In this document: in pieces, positions 17,956 through 25,661 of the stretch
Layout: the number at the start of each line of letters is the position of its first letter
How positions within the stretch are numbered: the stretch's first letter is position 1
Assembly: GCF_003259845.1 (NCBI RefSeq)
Contig: NZ_QLMJ01000004.1
Location: 62,001-126,000, forward strand
Direction of reading: 5' to 3'
Source: Actinoplanes lutulentus
Lineage (GTDB): Bacteria; Actinomycetota; Actinomycetes; Mycobacteriales; Micromonosporaceae
Length of the DNA stretch: 64,000 nt
Program-made: the position numbers and the translations under genes
The notes under the pieces: generated by a model
What the model was told of the DNA's origin: nothing
Database searches by the model: none
What the model saw: the letters and a program-made list of their open reading frames with translations, nothing else

Positions 17956-19013
17956 CCCTCCCCCTCGTTCGCCCCCGGGCGTAACCGCCCTTGTTTCCCG
18001 CGCGTTGACAGTCGGGACCGTTCGCGGCCGGTCCCCGATGTCTGGTCCTGCTCGTCGATCCGTTCCACCGCGCGCAGTTTCACCGAGGCTGCCCTCGGGT
18101 TCTCCGCCACTTCCGCCTCGCTGGGCAGCTCCGACCCCCGGGTCAGCAGCTTCAGCGTCGGACCGGTACCGGGAAGCTCGACCGGAAGGTCGATCGGCCC
18201 GGTGCTGCGCGACCTCGCGGCAAGGGCGCGCTTCACGATCCTGTCCTCCAACGATTGATAACTCATCACCACAAGCCGGCCCTTGGGCGCCAACGCATCC
18301 AAAGCAGCCGGAACCGCACCCTCAAGAGCGTCCAGTTCGGCGTTGACCTCAATGCGTAGTGCCTGGAAGGTCCTTTTTGCGGGATTTCCACCCGTTCGGC
18401 GCGCGGCGGCGGGGATCGCGTCCTTCACCAGTTCGGCCAGGCGAGCCGTCGAGGTGATCCGGACCTTCTGCCGTTCCCGGACGATCGCCGAGACCACCCG
18501 TGGCGCGAACTTCTCCTCGCCGTACTGCCGGAGGATGCGAACCAGCTCACCCGGCTCGTACCCGTTGACCACGTCCTCGGCGGTCGCACCCCGCGACTGG
18601 TCCATCCGCATGTCCAACGGGGCGTCCTGCGAGTACGCGAAACCGCGGTCCGCCTCGTCCAGCTGCAACGAGGAGACACCGAGATCGAACAGTCCGCTGT
18701 GGATCATGGGAATGCCGAGCTCGCCCAGTACCCGGGGAAGCTCGTCGTAAACGGCGTGCACGAGGTGTGTGCGATCACCGAAACGGATCAGCCGGTGACG
18801 TGCGTGAGCGAGCGCCTCGGTGTCCCGGTCGAGTCCGATGAGGACCACATCCGGGAACCGCTCCAGGACTGCCTCGGCGTGCCCGCCGAGACCCAGCGTG
18901 AAGTCGACGTGAACGGCGCCCGGCAAGGTGAGACCCGGGGCGAGCAGCTCAAGACAGCGCTCGAGCAGCACCGGCACGTGTGTGCCTCGCGGCTCCCCCA
19001 TATTGACCCCCAT
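17952..19013 (-). CDS. rsmH: RsmH 16S rRNA m4C1402 methyltransferase
   Basis: RsmH (MraW) N4-methylates C1402 of 16S rRNA using S-adenosylmethionine. The 353-residue product starts with [15 protein letters not shown] and carries the SAM-binding motif [15 protein letters not shown]. The segments [25 protein letters not shown] and the late [13 protein letters not shown] are also family hallmarks. Two ATGs four codons apart (19013 and 19001) are both plausible starts. It heads the tightly overlapped rsmH-ftsL-ftsI run and is separated from mraZ by a 251-bp gap with two hairpins. Confidence 0.95.
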   Translation of the reverse strand: MGVNMGEPRGTHVPVLLERCLELLAPGLTLPGAVHVDFTLGLGGHAEAVLERFPDVVLIGLDRDTEALAHARHRLIRFGDRTHLVHAVYDELPRVLGELGIPMIHSGLFDLGVSSLQLDEADRGFAYSQDAPLDMRMDQSRGATAEDVVNGYEPGELVRILRQYGEEKFAPRVVSAIVRERQKVRITSTARLAELVKDAIPAAARRTGGNPAKRTFQALRIEVNAELDALEGAVPAALDALAPKGRLVVMSYQSLEDRIVKRALAARSRSTGPIDLPVELPGTGPTLKLLTRGSELPSEAEVAENPRAASVKLRAVERIDEQDQTSGTGRERSRLSTRGKQGRLRPGANEGEG

Positions 19014-19122
19014 AGCCCTGCCCGTTCACGTAGCACCCTGGTGTTGCCTTGTACTTCGGCCGTTCTCGCCGGCCCGGCCGCCAGTCCGTACCGCCAGATC
19101 CCCATCCGCTCTGTCCTGTGCG

Positions 19123-19186
19123 GGCCTTTCCCTGACAGGAAGGCCAGCCCCGGACACGCGCCTGGCGCCGGGGAAGAGGCGCCAGG
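19123..19186 (-). promoter_or_regulatory. Two hairpins in the mraZ-rsmH leader
   Basis: The 251-bp mraZ-rsmH gap holds a perfect 9-bp stem (CCTGGCGCC/GGCGCCAGG, 19161-19186, 8-nt loop). A second imperfect stem (GGCCTTTCC/GGAAGGCC) spans about 19123-19145. Neither is followed by a T-run. They could attenuate or stabilise the mRNA between mraZ and the rest of the cluster. I see no coding potential in this gap. Confidence 0.45.
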
Positions 19187-19264
19187 AGCGGGAGCGGCTG
19201 GAGATCTCGCAGTACGGCGGCAGTGGCGTCCGGACCGCACAGCGGCCCACCGAGGTGCCACGCC

Positions 19265-19696
19265 TTACAGTCCGCCGGGCAGCACCCCCTCCTCGATGTC
19301 GGCGAAGTCTTCCTCGCTCGCCATGAGGTAGTCATCCCAGGACTGCTTGTCCCAGATCTCGACCCGGGTGCTCGCACCGATCACCACGAGGTCGCGGCCG
19401 AGGCTCGCGTACTCCCTCAAGTGCGCCGGGATGGTGACCCGGCCCTGCTTGTCGGGAACCTCGTCGTGCGCGCTGGCGAAGAACACCCGGCTGTAAGCCC
19501 GGGCCGCCTTGTTCGTCACCGGCGCCTCACGCAGCTGACCGGCGATGCGCTGGAACTCCGGCATCGGGAACACGTACAGACAGCGTTCCTGCCCTTTGGT
19601 GATCACGACACCTCCCGCCAGCTCATCACGGAACTTCGCCGGGAGGATCAGCCGGCCTTTTTCGTCCAGGCGCGGGGTGTGTGTGCCGAGGAACAT
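19265..19696 (-). CDS. mraZ: MraZ transcriptional regulator
   Basis: MraZ is the DNA-binding regulator of the dcw cluster and represses its own promoter in E. coli. The 143-residue product has two SpoVT/AbrB-like halves, seen in [16 protein letters not shown] and [16 protein letters not shown]. It starts at ATG 19694-19696 with AAGGGGGG about 10 nt upstream. Four GTGG boxes spaced exactly 10 bp apart overlap its likely promoter about 100-130 bp upstream, matching the known array-type operator of this family. Confidence 0.96.
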   Translation of the reverse strand: MFLGTHTPRLDEKGRLILPAKFRDELAGGVVITKGQERCLYVFPMPEFQRIAGQLREAPVTNKAARAYSRVFFASAHDEVPDKQGRVTIPAHLREYASLGRDLVVIGASTRVEIWDKQSWDDYLMASEEDFADIEEGVLPGGL

Positions 19697-19795
19697 CGGC
19701 CCAACCCCCCTTGCCTTGGCGTCGCGTCCCTTCGCGGTGGAACGGTCTCGCCTGTCAACTCGGGCCGGCAGTCCCAGGTCGGTTCCTCGGCCCTG

Positions 19796-19835
19796 CCACT
19801 GCGCCCCACTCTACTCCACTTCCCTCCACCTGCAA
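19796..19835 (-). promoter_or_regulatory. mraZ promoter with four 10-bp-spaced MraZ boxes
   Basis: On the minus strand TTGCAG (19835-19830) and TAGAGT (19813-19808), 16 nt apart, form a plausible promoter. GTGG occurs at 19829, 19819, 19809 and 19799 (first base, reading leftward), with a strict 10-bp period; the first three units are GTGGAG, GTGGAG and GTGGGG. MraZ proteins are known to bind arrays of short direct repeats one helical turn apart, so this is the predicted autoregulatory operator of the cluster. Confidence 0.7.
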
Positions 19836-20074
19836 CCCGAATGAGGTCGCTCGCGAGGCCTTTTCGCGGACGTAGTTCCTGGTCAAAGGCGGTGGGCCGA
19901 AGTGGAGGGCCCGACCATGATCAACGGGGTCTGGTTTCCGACATCGAGCACAACAGGTCCGATATCTCCCCGTTCACAGTGTGGGAGTGGCCCCTGAACC
20001 ACCTAGGTGGAGGAAAAGGGAGGCCTCCGGTGGAGCACAGTGGAGGCCTTTCGGCAACGCGTACCGAAGCAGAA

Positions 20075-20120
20075 ACGCCTGTGGGGCGTGACCCAGGATC
20101 GGGCCACACCCCACAGGCGT
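20075..20120 (-). terminator. Terminator hairpin after the NlpC/P60 gene
   Basis: ACGCCTGTGGGG (20075-20086) and its perfect reverse complement (20109-20120) form a 12-bp stem with a 22-nt loop. The hairpin lies about 80 bp past the NlpC/P60 stop codon. On the minus strand it is followed by TTTCTGC. This is the likely transcription end before the mraZ promoter region. The rest of the 505-bp gap (19697-20201) has no credible gene. Confidence 0.65.
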
Positions 20121-20201
20121 GATCTCAGCCACGGCACCACCATGCCGCCGCCGGTCTTTCCTTACTTACTGCGCTGTCCTGCTGGTGCCTGTTCTGATAG
20201 A

Positions 20202-21038
20202 TCAGGCGACAAGGCGGCGCACGACGTAGTTCGAGTTCCAGATCTTGTGCTTGCCGACCCGGGCGCCGGTGTGCGGCGAGTCGTAGACGTAACCGTTACC
20301 GGCGTAGATGCCGGCGTGGTACCCGTACGAGCCGTTACGGAAGACGATCAGGTCACCGATCTTCTTGTTGCTCTTGGCGACCTTCTTGCCGTAGCTCTGC
20401 TGCGAGTTCGCCTTGTGCGGCAGCGACTTGCCGGCTGCCTTCTTGTAGACGTACTTCGTGAACCCCGAGCAGTCGAAACGCTTGGGGCCGGACGCGCCGT
20501 ACTTGTAGAGCGCGCCCTTGTGCTTCTTGGCCTCGGCGAGGATCTTGGCGCCACTGGCCTTGACCTTCACCGTGGTCTTGACGGTGGTCACCGTCTTGTA
20601 GCCCGAGCCGTTGAAGATCGTCCGTACCTTGTACGTGTTCTTCGGCGCGTACTTGAGGGTGACCGTCCCGTTCTGGTTCTTGACGGACTCGGTGTCCCAC
20701 GTACGCCACTTGCCACCGACATAGCCCTGAAGACGGACCGTGCCCTTGGCGATCTTGCCGGTACGCGGGTCGATGACCTTCGCGGTCACCTTGAGCGTGG
20801 AACCCCACTTGAGGTTCCGGGTGTTGGCCTTGGCAGACAGCCTGGGCGTGACCGTCGCCGCCGCGGCCGAAGCCGTGGTGGTGCTGGCGACCTTGATGAC
20901 CGGGGTGGTGCTGGCAGCCGCGGCGGGTGACGCGGTGACCAGCTGCCCGGCGCAGAGGCAGAGACCCAGAGACAGTGCGACAGTGCCGGCAGCGCGCGAG
21001 GAGTTGCGGCGGCCATGGCGCGAACGAAGTTCGTGCAC
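20202..21038 (-). CDS. Secreted NlpC/P60 cell wall endopeptidase
   Basis: NlpC/P60 enzymes cleave peptide bonds in peptidoglycan stems. The 278-residue product has a signal peptide (basic N-terminus, hydrophobic core about 20-38, ASPAAAAS cleavage region). A central Ig-like or linker domain rich in Thr/Lys follows (about 60-165). The C-terminal NlpC/P60 domain has the catalytic Cys in DCSGF, the His in YHAGIY and a third polar residue in DSPHTG. The start is a GTG at 21036-21038 with GGAGGGA about 11 nt upstream. That site lies at the 3' end of a c-di-AMP riboswitch, so expression should respond to c-di-AMP. Confidence 0.93.
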   Translation of the reverse strand: MHELRSRHGRRNSSRAAGTVALSLGLCLCAGQLVTASPAAAASTTPVIKVASTTTASAAAATVTPRLSAKANTRNLKWGSTLKVTAKVIDPRTGKIAKGTVRLQGYVGGKWRTWDTESVKNQNGTVTLKYAPKNTYKVRTIFNGSGYKTVTTVKTTVKVKASGAKILAEAKKHKGALYKYGASGPKRFDCSGFTKYVYKKAAGKSLPHKANSQQSYGKKVAKSNKKIGDLIVFRNGSYGYHAGIYAGNGYVYDSPHTGARVGKHKIWNSNYVVRRLVA

Positions 21039-21040
21039 GG

Positions 21041-21220
21041 TTGAGAATTCCCTCCGGCACGCCTGCGAGGTTAGCTGTCGGGTTCGGGCGGGAAGGTGTG
21101 CCCGGTCGCCGAGGCGACTTCACCCCAAGGTCGTCCCGTGATCGCCACGTGGAGCCGCGGCGCGGGACGGACCACAAATGGGTCCCCCGTCCCTGCCCCC
21201 AGATGCCTGTTTGGTGTTTC
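21041..21220 (-). promoter_or_regulatory. ydaO/yuaA-type c-di-AMP riboswitch
   Basis: The minus-strand leader contains the conserved elements of the ydaO motif in order: GGGGACCCA near 21200, a GGGGTGAA segment near 21115, and the diagnostic 3' block GACAGCTAACCTCGCAGGCG (about 21080-21061). The block runs directly into the GGAGGGA ribosome binding site of the NlpC/P60 gene. This RNA class binds c-di-AMP and commonly precedes actinobacterial wall hydrolase genes, usually turning them off. The 5' boundary is approximate. Confidence 0.85.
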
Positions 21221-21549
21221 AGGTGTTCCTGCGGTCGCACCATCCAGCTCGGGGCAGGGCTCGGCGTTAGCCAGGCTGGTGCGAACCGGCGAGCGGATGC
21301 CGCCGGCTCACCCTTGGTACCCGACCGTCCGCGTGATCGTTAGCCCCGAAAATGTGACGCAGAGTGATTGGCACATTTGTTGATGTCCAGTTTGTTACCG
21401 GGAGGAGACAAATGCCATTACGCACCGAGGTCGCGCGATCACGATCAGTCGAAAGTTACGGGTGAAACAGAACACACAATTAGTCGTCACTCCAACCGGA
21501 ACCTTGGTCAAAACGACGAGACCGGCACAAACACAAGTCGCACGCGATC

Positions 21550-21593
21550 TTGACCGGTCGGCAACTGGACGTAACCTTTCGGTCCGGTACCCT
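21550..21593 (+). promoter_or_regulatory. Candidate murT promoter
   Basis: TTGACC (21550-21555) and TAACCT (21572-21577) are separated by 16 nt. A second -10-like hexamer TACCCT (21588-21593) lies 7 nt before the GTG at 21601, which would make the transcript leaderless if that site is used. No start site is mapped. Confidence 0.45.
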
Positions 21594-21600
21594 CGCTGGC

Positions 21601-22836
21601 GTGACGGACGGGAAGATGCCTCTTATCGCCAAGGTCGCGACCACCGCGTCGAAGACCGCTGCGGCGCTCTCCAGGGCCGCGGGACGCGGCGACGGTTCGG
21701 TGATCGGGGGCTGGATCGGCCTCAAGATCGATCCGGACCTCCTGGCTCACCTCTCTTCCGGCCGGGCAGTGGCGCTCGTCTCCGGGACCAACGGGAAAAC
21801 CACCACGACGCGACTCACCGCGGCCGCCGTCGGCGTGCTCGGCCGGGTCGCCACCAACTCGTTCGGCGCGAACATGCCGACCGGCCACACCTCGGCACTG
21901 GCGAAAGAGGGTCACACCCCGTTCGCCGTGCTGGAGGTCGACGAGCACTACCTGGCCCAGGTGATCGAGGCCACCCGGCCCAAGATCGTGGCGCTGCTCA
22001 ACCTCTCCCGGGACCAGCTGGACCGGGCCAAAGAGGTGTCGATGATGGCGCAGCTGTGGAAGACCGCGCTCGCCAGCCAGCAGCACATCAAGGTCGTGGC
22101 GAACGCCGACGACCCGATGGTGGTCTGGGCGGCCAGTGCCAGCCCGCAGGTCACCTGGTTCAGCGCCGGCCAGCGCTGGCTCGACGACTCGTTCGTCTGC
22201 CCGGAGAGCGGCCACCCGATCGAGCGGGCCAACGGCGACTGGTGGTGCACCGGCTGCCCGCTGCGCCGCCCCCGGGCCAACTGGTCGGTCGAGGACGAGG
22301 GCGTGATCGACCCGCGCGGTGACTGGCACCTGGTCAAGCTCCAGCTCCCCGGCAAGGTCAACATCGGCAACGCGGCCACCGCGCTCGCCGTCGCCGCCGA
22401 GTTCGGCGTACGCCCGATAGAGGCACTGCCCCGGCTGGCCCGGGTGACGTCCATCGCAGGCCGGTACGCCCAGGTCGACCGGGACGGCCGCAACATCCGG
22501 CTGCTGCTCGCCAAGAACCCGGCGAGCTGGCTGGAGGCGTTCGACATGGCCGAGCAGGCCCCGACGCTGCTCTCCATCAACGCCCGCGACCCCGACGGCT
22601 TCGACACCTCATGGCTGTACGACGTCGACTTCGCGCCCCTGCGCAACCGCCCGGTGCTGATCACCGGCGACCGCGCGTACGACCTGGCCGTCCGGCTCCA
22701 GGTGAACCAGGTGCCGTTCCGGCACGTACTCAGTTTCGACGAGGCGCTGCGGGCCGTTCCGCCGGGCCGCCTCGAAGTGATCGCCAATTACACGGCGTTC
22801 CAGGACATCCGAGCGGAGTTGGACCGTGTCAACTGA
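21601..22836 (+). CDS. murT: MurT, lipid II isoglutaminyl synthase ligase subunit
   Basis: MurT with GatD amidates D-iso-glutamate of lipid II. The product carries the Mur ligase ATP loop VSGTNGKTTTTRL, the DEHYLAQV and NLSRDQLDR segments, and a C-terminal DUF1727 domain (about 300-411). Between them is the family's zinc-ribbon insertion. Here the first pair reads CPES instead of C-x2-C, while CTGC is intact, so one expected cysteine is replaced by serine. I chose GTG 21601 (411 residues); ATG 21616 is a good alternative. The gene overlaps gatD by 11 bp and diverges from the NlpC/P60 gene. Confidence 0.94.
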   Translation: MTDGKMPLIAKVATTASKTAAALSRAAGRGDGSVIGGWIGLKIDPDLLAHLSSGRAVALVSGTNGKTTTTRLTAAAVGVLGRVATNSFGANMPTGHTSALAKEGHTPFAVLEVDEHYLAQVIEATRPKIVALLNLSRDQLDRAKEVSMMAQLWKTALASQQHIKVVANADDPMVVWAASASPQVTWFSAGQRWLDDSFVCPESGHPIERANGDWWCTGCPLRRPRANWSVEDEGVIDPRGDWHLVKLQLPGKVNIGNAATALAVAAEFGVRPIEALPRLARVTSIAGRYAQVDRDGRNIRLLLAKNPASWLEAFDMAEQAPTLLSINARDPDGFDTSWLYDVDFAPLRNRPVLITGDRAYDLAVRLQVNQVPFRHVLSFDEALRAVPPGRLEVIANYTAFQDIRAELDRVN

Positions 22837-23539
22837 GTCTCTGCGGATCGTGTGGATCTACCCCGATCTGCTCTCGACCTACGGCGACCGGGGCAACCTG
22901 TCGATCCTGGCCCACCGCGCGGCCGCCCGGGGCATCCCGGTGGAGACCTACGAGGTCCGCTCCGACCAGCAGATGCCCACCTCCGCCGACATCTACCTGA
23001 TCGGTGGTGGCGAGGACGGGCCGCAGGCTCTGGCGGCACAGCGGCTGCTCACCGACGGCGGTCTGCACCGCGCGGTCAACCAGGGCGCCGCGGTTCTGGC
23101 CATCTGTGCCGGTTACCAGCTGTTCGGCCACTCGTTCTTCGCGAAGGGGGCCAAGTGCGCGGGACTGGGACTGCTGGACATCTCTTCGGACCGGGGCGTC
23201 ACCCGGGCCGTCGGCGAACTGCGGGGCGACATCGACCCGCGACTCGGGCTGCCGCCTCTCACCGGATTCGAGAACCACGGTGGGCGTACCCACTTGGGAG
23301 CGCAAGCGGCTCCCCTGGCGCGAGTGACCGCGGGAGTGGGCAACGACGGCCAAACCGAGGGAGCATGGGCCGGGAAGATTCTCGGAACGTACTCACACGG
23401 ACCGGCGCTCGCTCGCAACCCAGCTATAGCCGATCTGCTACTGCGCTGGTCAACAGGCGCGGATAGGCTTGCGCCGCTTGACGACACCTGGGCCGACCGG
23501 CTCCGGCAAGAACGGCTGGAAGCAGCAAGCGCGGTCTGA
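22826..23539 (+). CDS. gatD: GatD, lipid II isoglutaminyl synthase glutaminase subunit
   Basis: GatD is a class I-type glutamine amidotransferase that supplies ammonia to MurT. The 237-residue product has the DLLSTYGDRGN N-terminal segment and the IGGGEDGPQ loop. The nucleophile Cys lies in LAICAGYQLFG, a GFENHGGRT segment follows, and the catalytic His is in TYSHGPALARNP. It starts at GTG 22826 inside the end of murT, which indicates coupled translation. Identification is firm because pair order and motifs agree. Confidence 0.95.
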   Translation: MSTESLRIVWIYPDLLSTYGDRGNLSILAHRAAARGIPVETYEVRSDQQMPTSADIYLIGGGEDGPQALAAQRLLTDGGLHRAVNQGAAVLAICAGYQLFGHSFFAKGAKCAGLGLLDISSDRGVTRAVGELRGDIDPRLGLPPLTGFENHGGRTHLGAQAAPLARVTAGVGNDGQTEGAWAGKILGTYSHGPALARNPAIADLLLRWSTGADRLAPLDDTWADRLRQERLEAASAV

Positions 23540-23581
23540 TTTATTGTTCGGAACCGACGACAGTTGGGGCGGTACGCCTGC

Positions 23582-24322
23582 ATGACCGACATCCTGATCG
23601 CCCCGCGGGGCGTAGTGACGAACTCCGCGGACCCTCAGGACGCTCCGATCAGCTGGAAGCGCCGTCTCATCCGTTTCGGCACGCTGGGCGGCGTGGTGGG
23701 AGCTCTCGCGATCGCAGCGGCGACGCTCCCACTGCGCGAGATCGGCGACAGCGTCGAGACCCTCGGCGCGGTCGCGCCGGCCGCCGTCGCGGTGGTCGGT
23801 GGCCTCCTGCTGTCGGTCCTGGTCCCCCGCACCATGATCACCCTGCTCTGCGGCCTCCTGCTCGGCGCGGCAACCGGCGCGCTGGCCGCCCTGGCCGCGG
23901 CGATCATCGCGGCGACGGCGACGTACTACGCCGGCCGCTGGGCCGGACGCGGCGCCCTGAAAGCCCGCGCCGGCAGCAAGCTGGACCGCCTGGACGGCTG
24001 GCTGAACCGCCGGGGCCTCGCCGCGGTCCTGCTGGTCCGTTTCCTCCCCCTGGCCCCGTTCGGCCTGGTCGGCTACGCCTACGGCACGACGAGCGTCTGC
24101 CGCAAGCGCTACCTGCTCGGCACCACGATCGCGGCGATCCCGTCGACGGTGACGTACGCGGTGATCGGCGCGGCAGTGGCCGCACCGGGTTCGATGAGCG
24201 CGGCAACGCTGGCCCCGGCCGCGATCGGCTTCGCCATCTCCACGGCGATCGTGCTGCGCTGGCGCTACACCTCCCGCCGCGACGCAACGGCCGCTGCCGC
24301 CGCCGTGCCGGCGATGGCCTGA
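23582..24322 (+). CDS. TVP38/TMEM64 (VTT domain) membrane protein
   Basis: The 246-residue product is a polytopic membrane protein of the VTT (DedA/TVP38) family. Its helices begin at about residue 27. The signature VLVPRTMITLLCGLLLG is followed by FLPLAPFGLVGYAYGTT, the re-entrant segment of this family. Members are proposed lipid scramblases or transporters, but the substrate here is unknown. ATG 23582 is preferred; a TTG six codons upstream is possible. It lies 42 bp after gatD in the same direction and may be co-transcribed. It converges with the next gene. Confidence 0.85.
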   Translation: MTDILIAPRGVVTNSADPQDAPISWKRRLIRFGTLGGVVGALAIAAATLPLREIGDSVETLGAVAPAAVAVVGGLLLSVLVPRTMITLLCGLLLGAATGALAALAAAIIAATATYYAGRWAGRGALKARAGSKLDRLDGWLNRRGLAAVLLVRFLPLAPFGLVGYAYGTTSVCRKRYLLGTTIAAIPSTVTYAVIGAAVAAPGSMSAATLAPAAIGFAISTAIVLRWRYTSRRDATAAAAAVPAMA

Positions 24323-24388
24323 CCCTCCGGCGTTTCCCACTCCCCGGGGTTTCCTCTCCCTTCTTGCTTGCTGCCCGGCTTTCTTGTG

Positions 24389-24406
24389 AGATCCGCGCGC
24401 GGATCT
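24389..24406. terminator. 18-bp palindrome between convergent genes
   Basis: AGATCCGCGCGCGGATCT is a perfect 18-bp palindrome in the 163-bp gap between two convergent genes. It may act as a bidirectional termination signal; a protein site is also possible. Nothing else is evident in the gap. Confidence 0.4.
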
Positions 24407-24485
24407 TGAGCGTCTCTCGCCGGCAAGCGCCTGGTGGCCGACCGACAGGTCGGCACGGCACGGCAGCCACGCGGCCTGGGTCCGA

Positions 24486-25604
24486 TCATGGCCGTGCTGG
24501 CAGGGTCCTTGTTTCGGCGGCCGGCAGAGGCTTTGTCCACCAGTGGGCAGATCGGGCATACACCAGCGGCTCCCGCATGCTCAGCAGCGTCGACAACGAT
24601 GCCGCCTCCCGCTCCAGCTCCTCCCACACCGCCCTCGGCCACTGGTGGAAAGCGGTCACCTCGATCCCGCCCGGCACCGCGCGCCACACCCCGGCCACGA
24701 ACCCGTCGACCAGGACGCACGGCAGGACGTCGCCGTTCATCCGGATCACGGCTTTGCGGTACTCAGGTGGGATCACCCGGGAGCGGTCCGCGTAGGCGAG
24801 CAGCATGTTGTCCCACATCGGTAGCAACCGGGGCGGAGCGGGCGTGTCCTCCGGCGGAATCAGGCCGCCTGGTACGTCGTACCCCTGGGAGGTGAGCGTG
24901 AGCGAATCGCCCAGGGCGGCCACCGCGGAGCGCACGACCGCACCCGGCAGCAGGGTGAACTGCCGGATGTCGGCGAGCGTTGCCGGACCGAAAGCGGTCA
25001 GGTATCTGAGCACCAGCTGCTGCGCCGACGCGGAGCGCGACGAGTCCGGCAGGCTGACCGGCGCGGCGCTGAACGACCGGCTGCCGAACAACCACGGCCC
25101 GGGCATCGGCACGTGATGGAGCTGGGCAAATGTCCGCAACGCCCACCACAGGCCGGTACTGTCGCCGCCGAAGCGCTCGGTCAGCATCGCCGAGATCTCG
25201 GGCACCGAACGAGGGCCGGAGGCAAACTCGATCAGCGACGGCAGGAACGCATCCACGTCCGATATTGATAAGCCGGAGCGGACGAATCTGGCGTCGCCCA
25301 GGCGGGCCGCGCGCAGCACGCTCACTACGGCGTTGTGAAGGAACGGATAGTCAAGAGCGTGCACGGCGTGCAGCGTGATCCGCATCAGGGTGGCTTTCAC
25401 GATGGTGCCGCCGGCGAACGCGGCGTCCAGGTCGGCGGGATCGAAATCGGCCACCCGGTTCCAGAGCGCGAGGTACGGCGAGGCCGGTGACTGCGCCTGC
25501 AGGCCGACCAGCCGGCGGATCGCCGAGGCCGGCGGGACCGGCGCGCGCTCCAGCAGCATCTGACGCGCCAGCATGGCCCGGTTCAGCCCTCGCGCACTGA
25601 TCAT
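24486..25604 (-). CDS. Winged-helix DNA-binding protein (HTH_42/AlkZ-like)
   Basis: The 372-residue product matches the winged helix DNA-binding family (PF06224) that includes the AlkZ and YcaQ DNA glycosylases. Supporting segments are RLVGLQAQSPASPYLALWNRV near the N-terminus, a central YLTAFGPATLADIRQFT helix-turn-helix region and the late RMNGDVLPCVLVDGFVAGVW strand. Whether it is a glycosylase or only a DNA-binding relative cannot be told from sequence by eye. It lies 57 bp upstream of the leuS 3' end in the same direction, but the leuS terminator falls between them. Confidence 0.8.
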   Translation of the reverse strand: MISARGLNRAMLARQMLLERAPVPPASAIRRLVGLQAQSPASPYLALWNRVADFDPADLDAAFAGGTIVKATLMRITLHAVHALDYPFLHNAVVSVLRAARLGDARFVRSGLSISDVDAFLPSLIEFASGPRSVPEISAMLTERFGGDSTGLWWALRTFAQLHHVPMPGPWLFGSRSFSAAPVSLPDSSRSASAQQLVLRYLTAFGPATLADIRQFTLLPGAVVRSAVAALGDSLTLTSQGYDVPGGLIPPEDTPAPPRLLPMWDNMLLAYADRSRVIPPEYRKAVIRMNGDVLPCVLVDGFVAGVWRAVPGGIEVTAFHQWPRAVWEELEREAASLSTLLSMREPLVYARSAHWWTKPLPAAETRTLPARP

Positions 25605-25616
25605 CGAAATCCCATC

Positions 25617-25648
25617 AAAAAGGCCCGCCGCACATGATGCGACGGGCC
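25617..25648 (-). terminator. Rho-independent terminator of leuS
   Basis: On the minus strand GGCCCGTCGCA and TGCGGCGGGCC pair over 11 bp (one G-U) with a 5-nt loop, followed by TTTTT. The hairpin begins about 14 bp past the leuS stop codon. Confidence 0.85.
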
Positions 25649-25661
25649 CATCGAACGAACG

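Noticed and set aside
20021..20049. AGGCCTCC/GGAGGCCT inverted repeat as a plus-strand terminator
   Set aside because: The stem is followed by TTT, but no plus-strand gene ends here; it overlaps the candidate GTGG pair instead.
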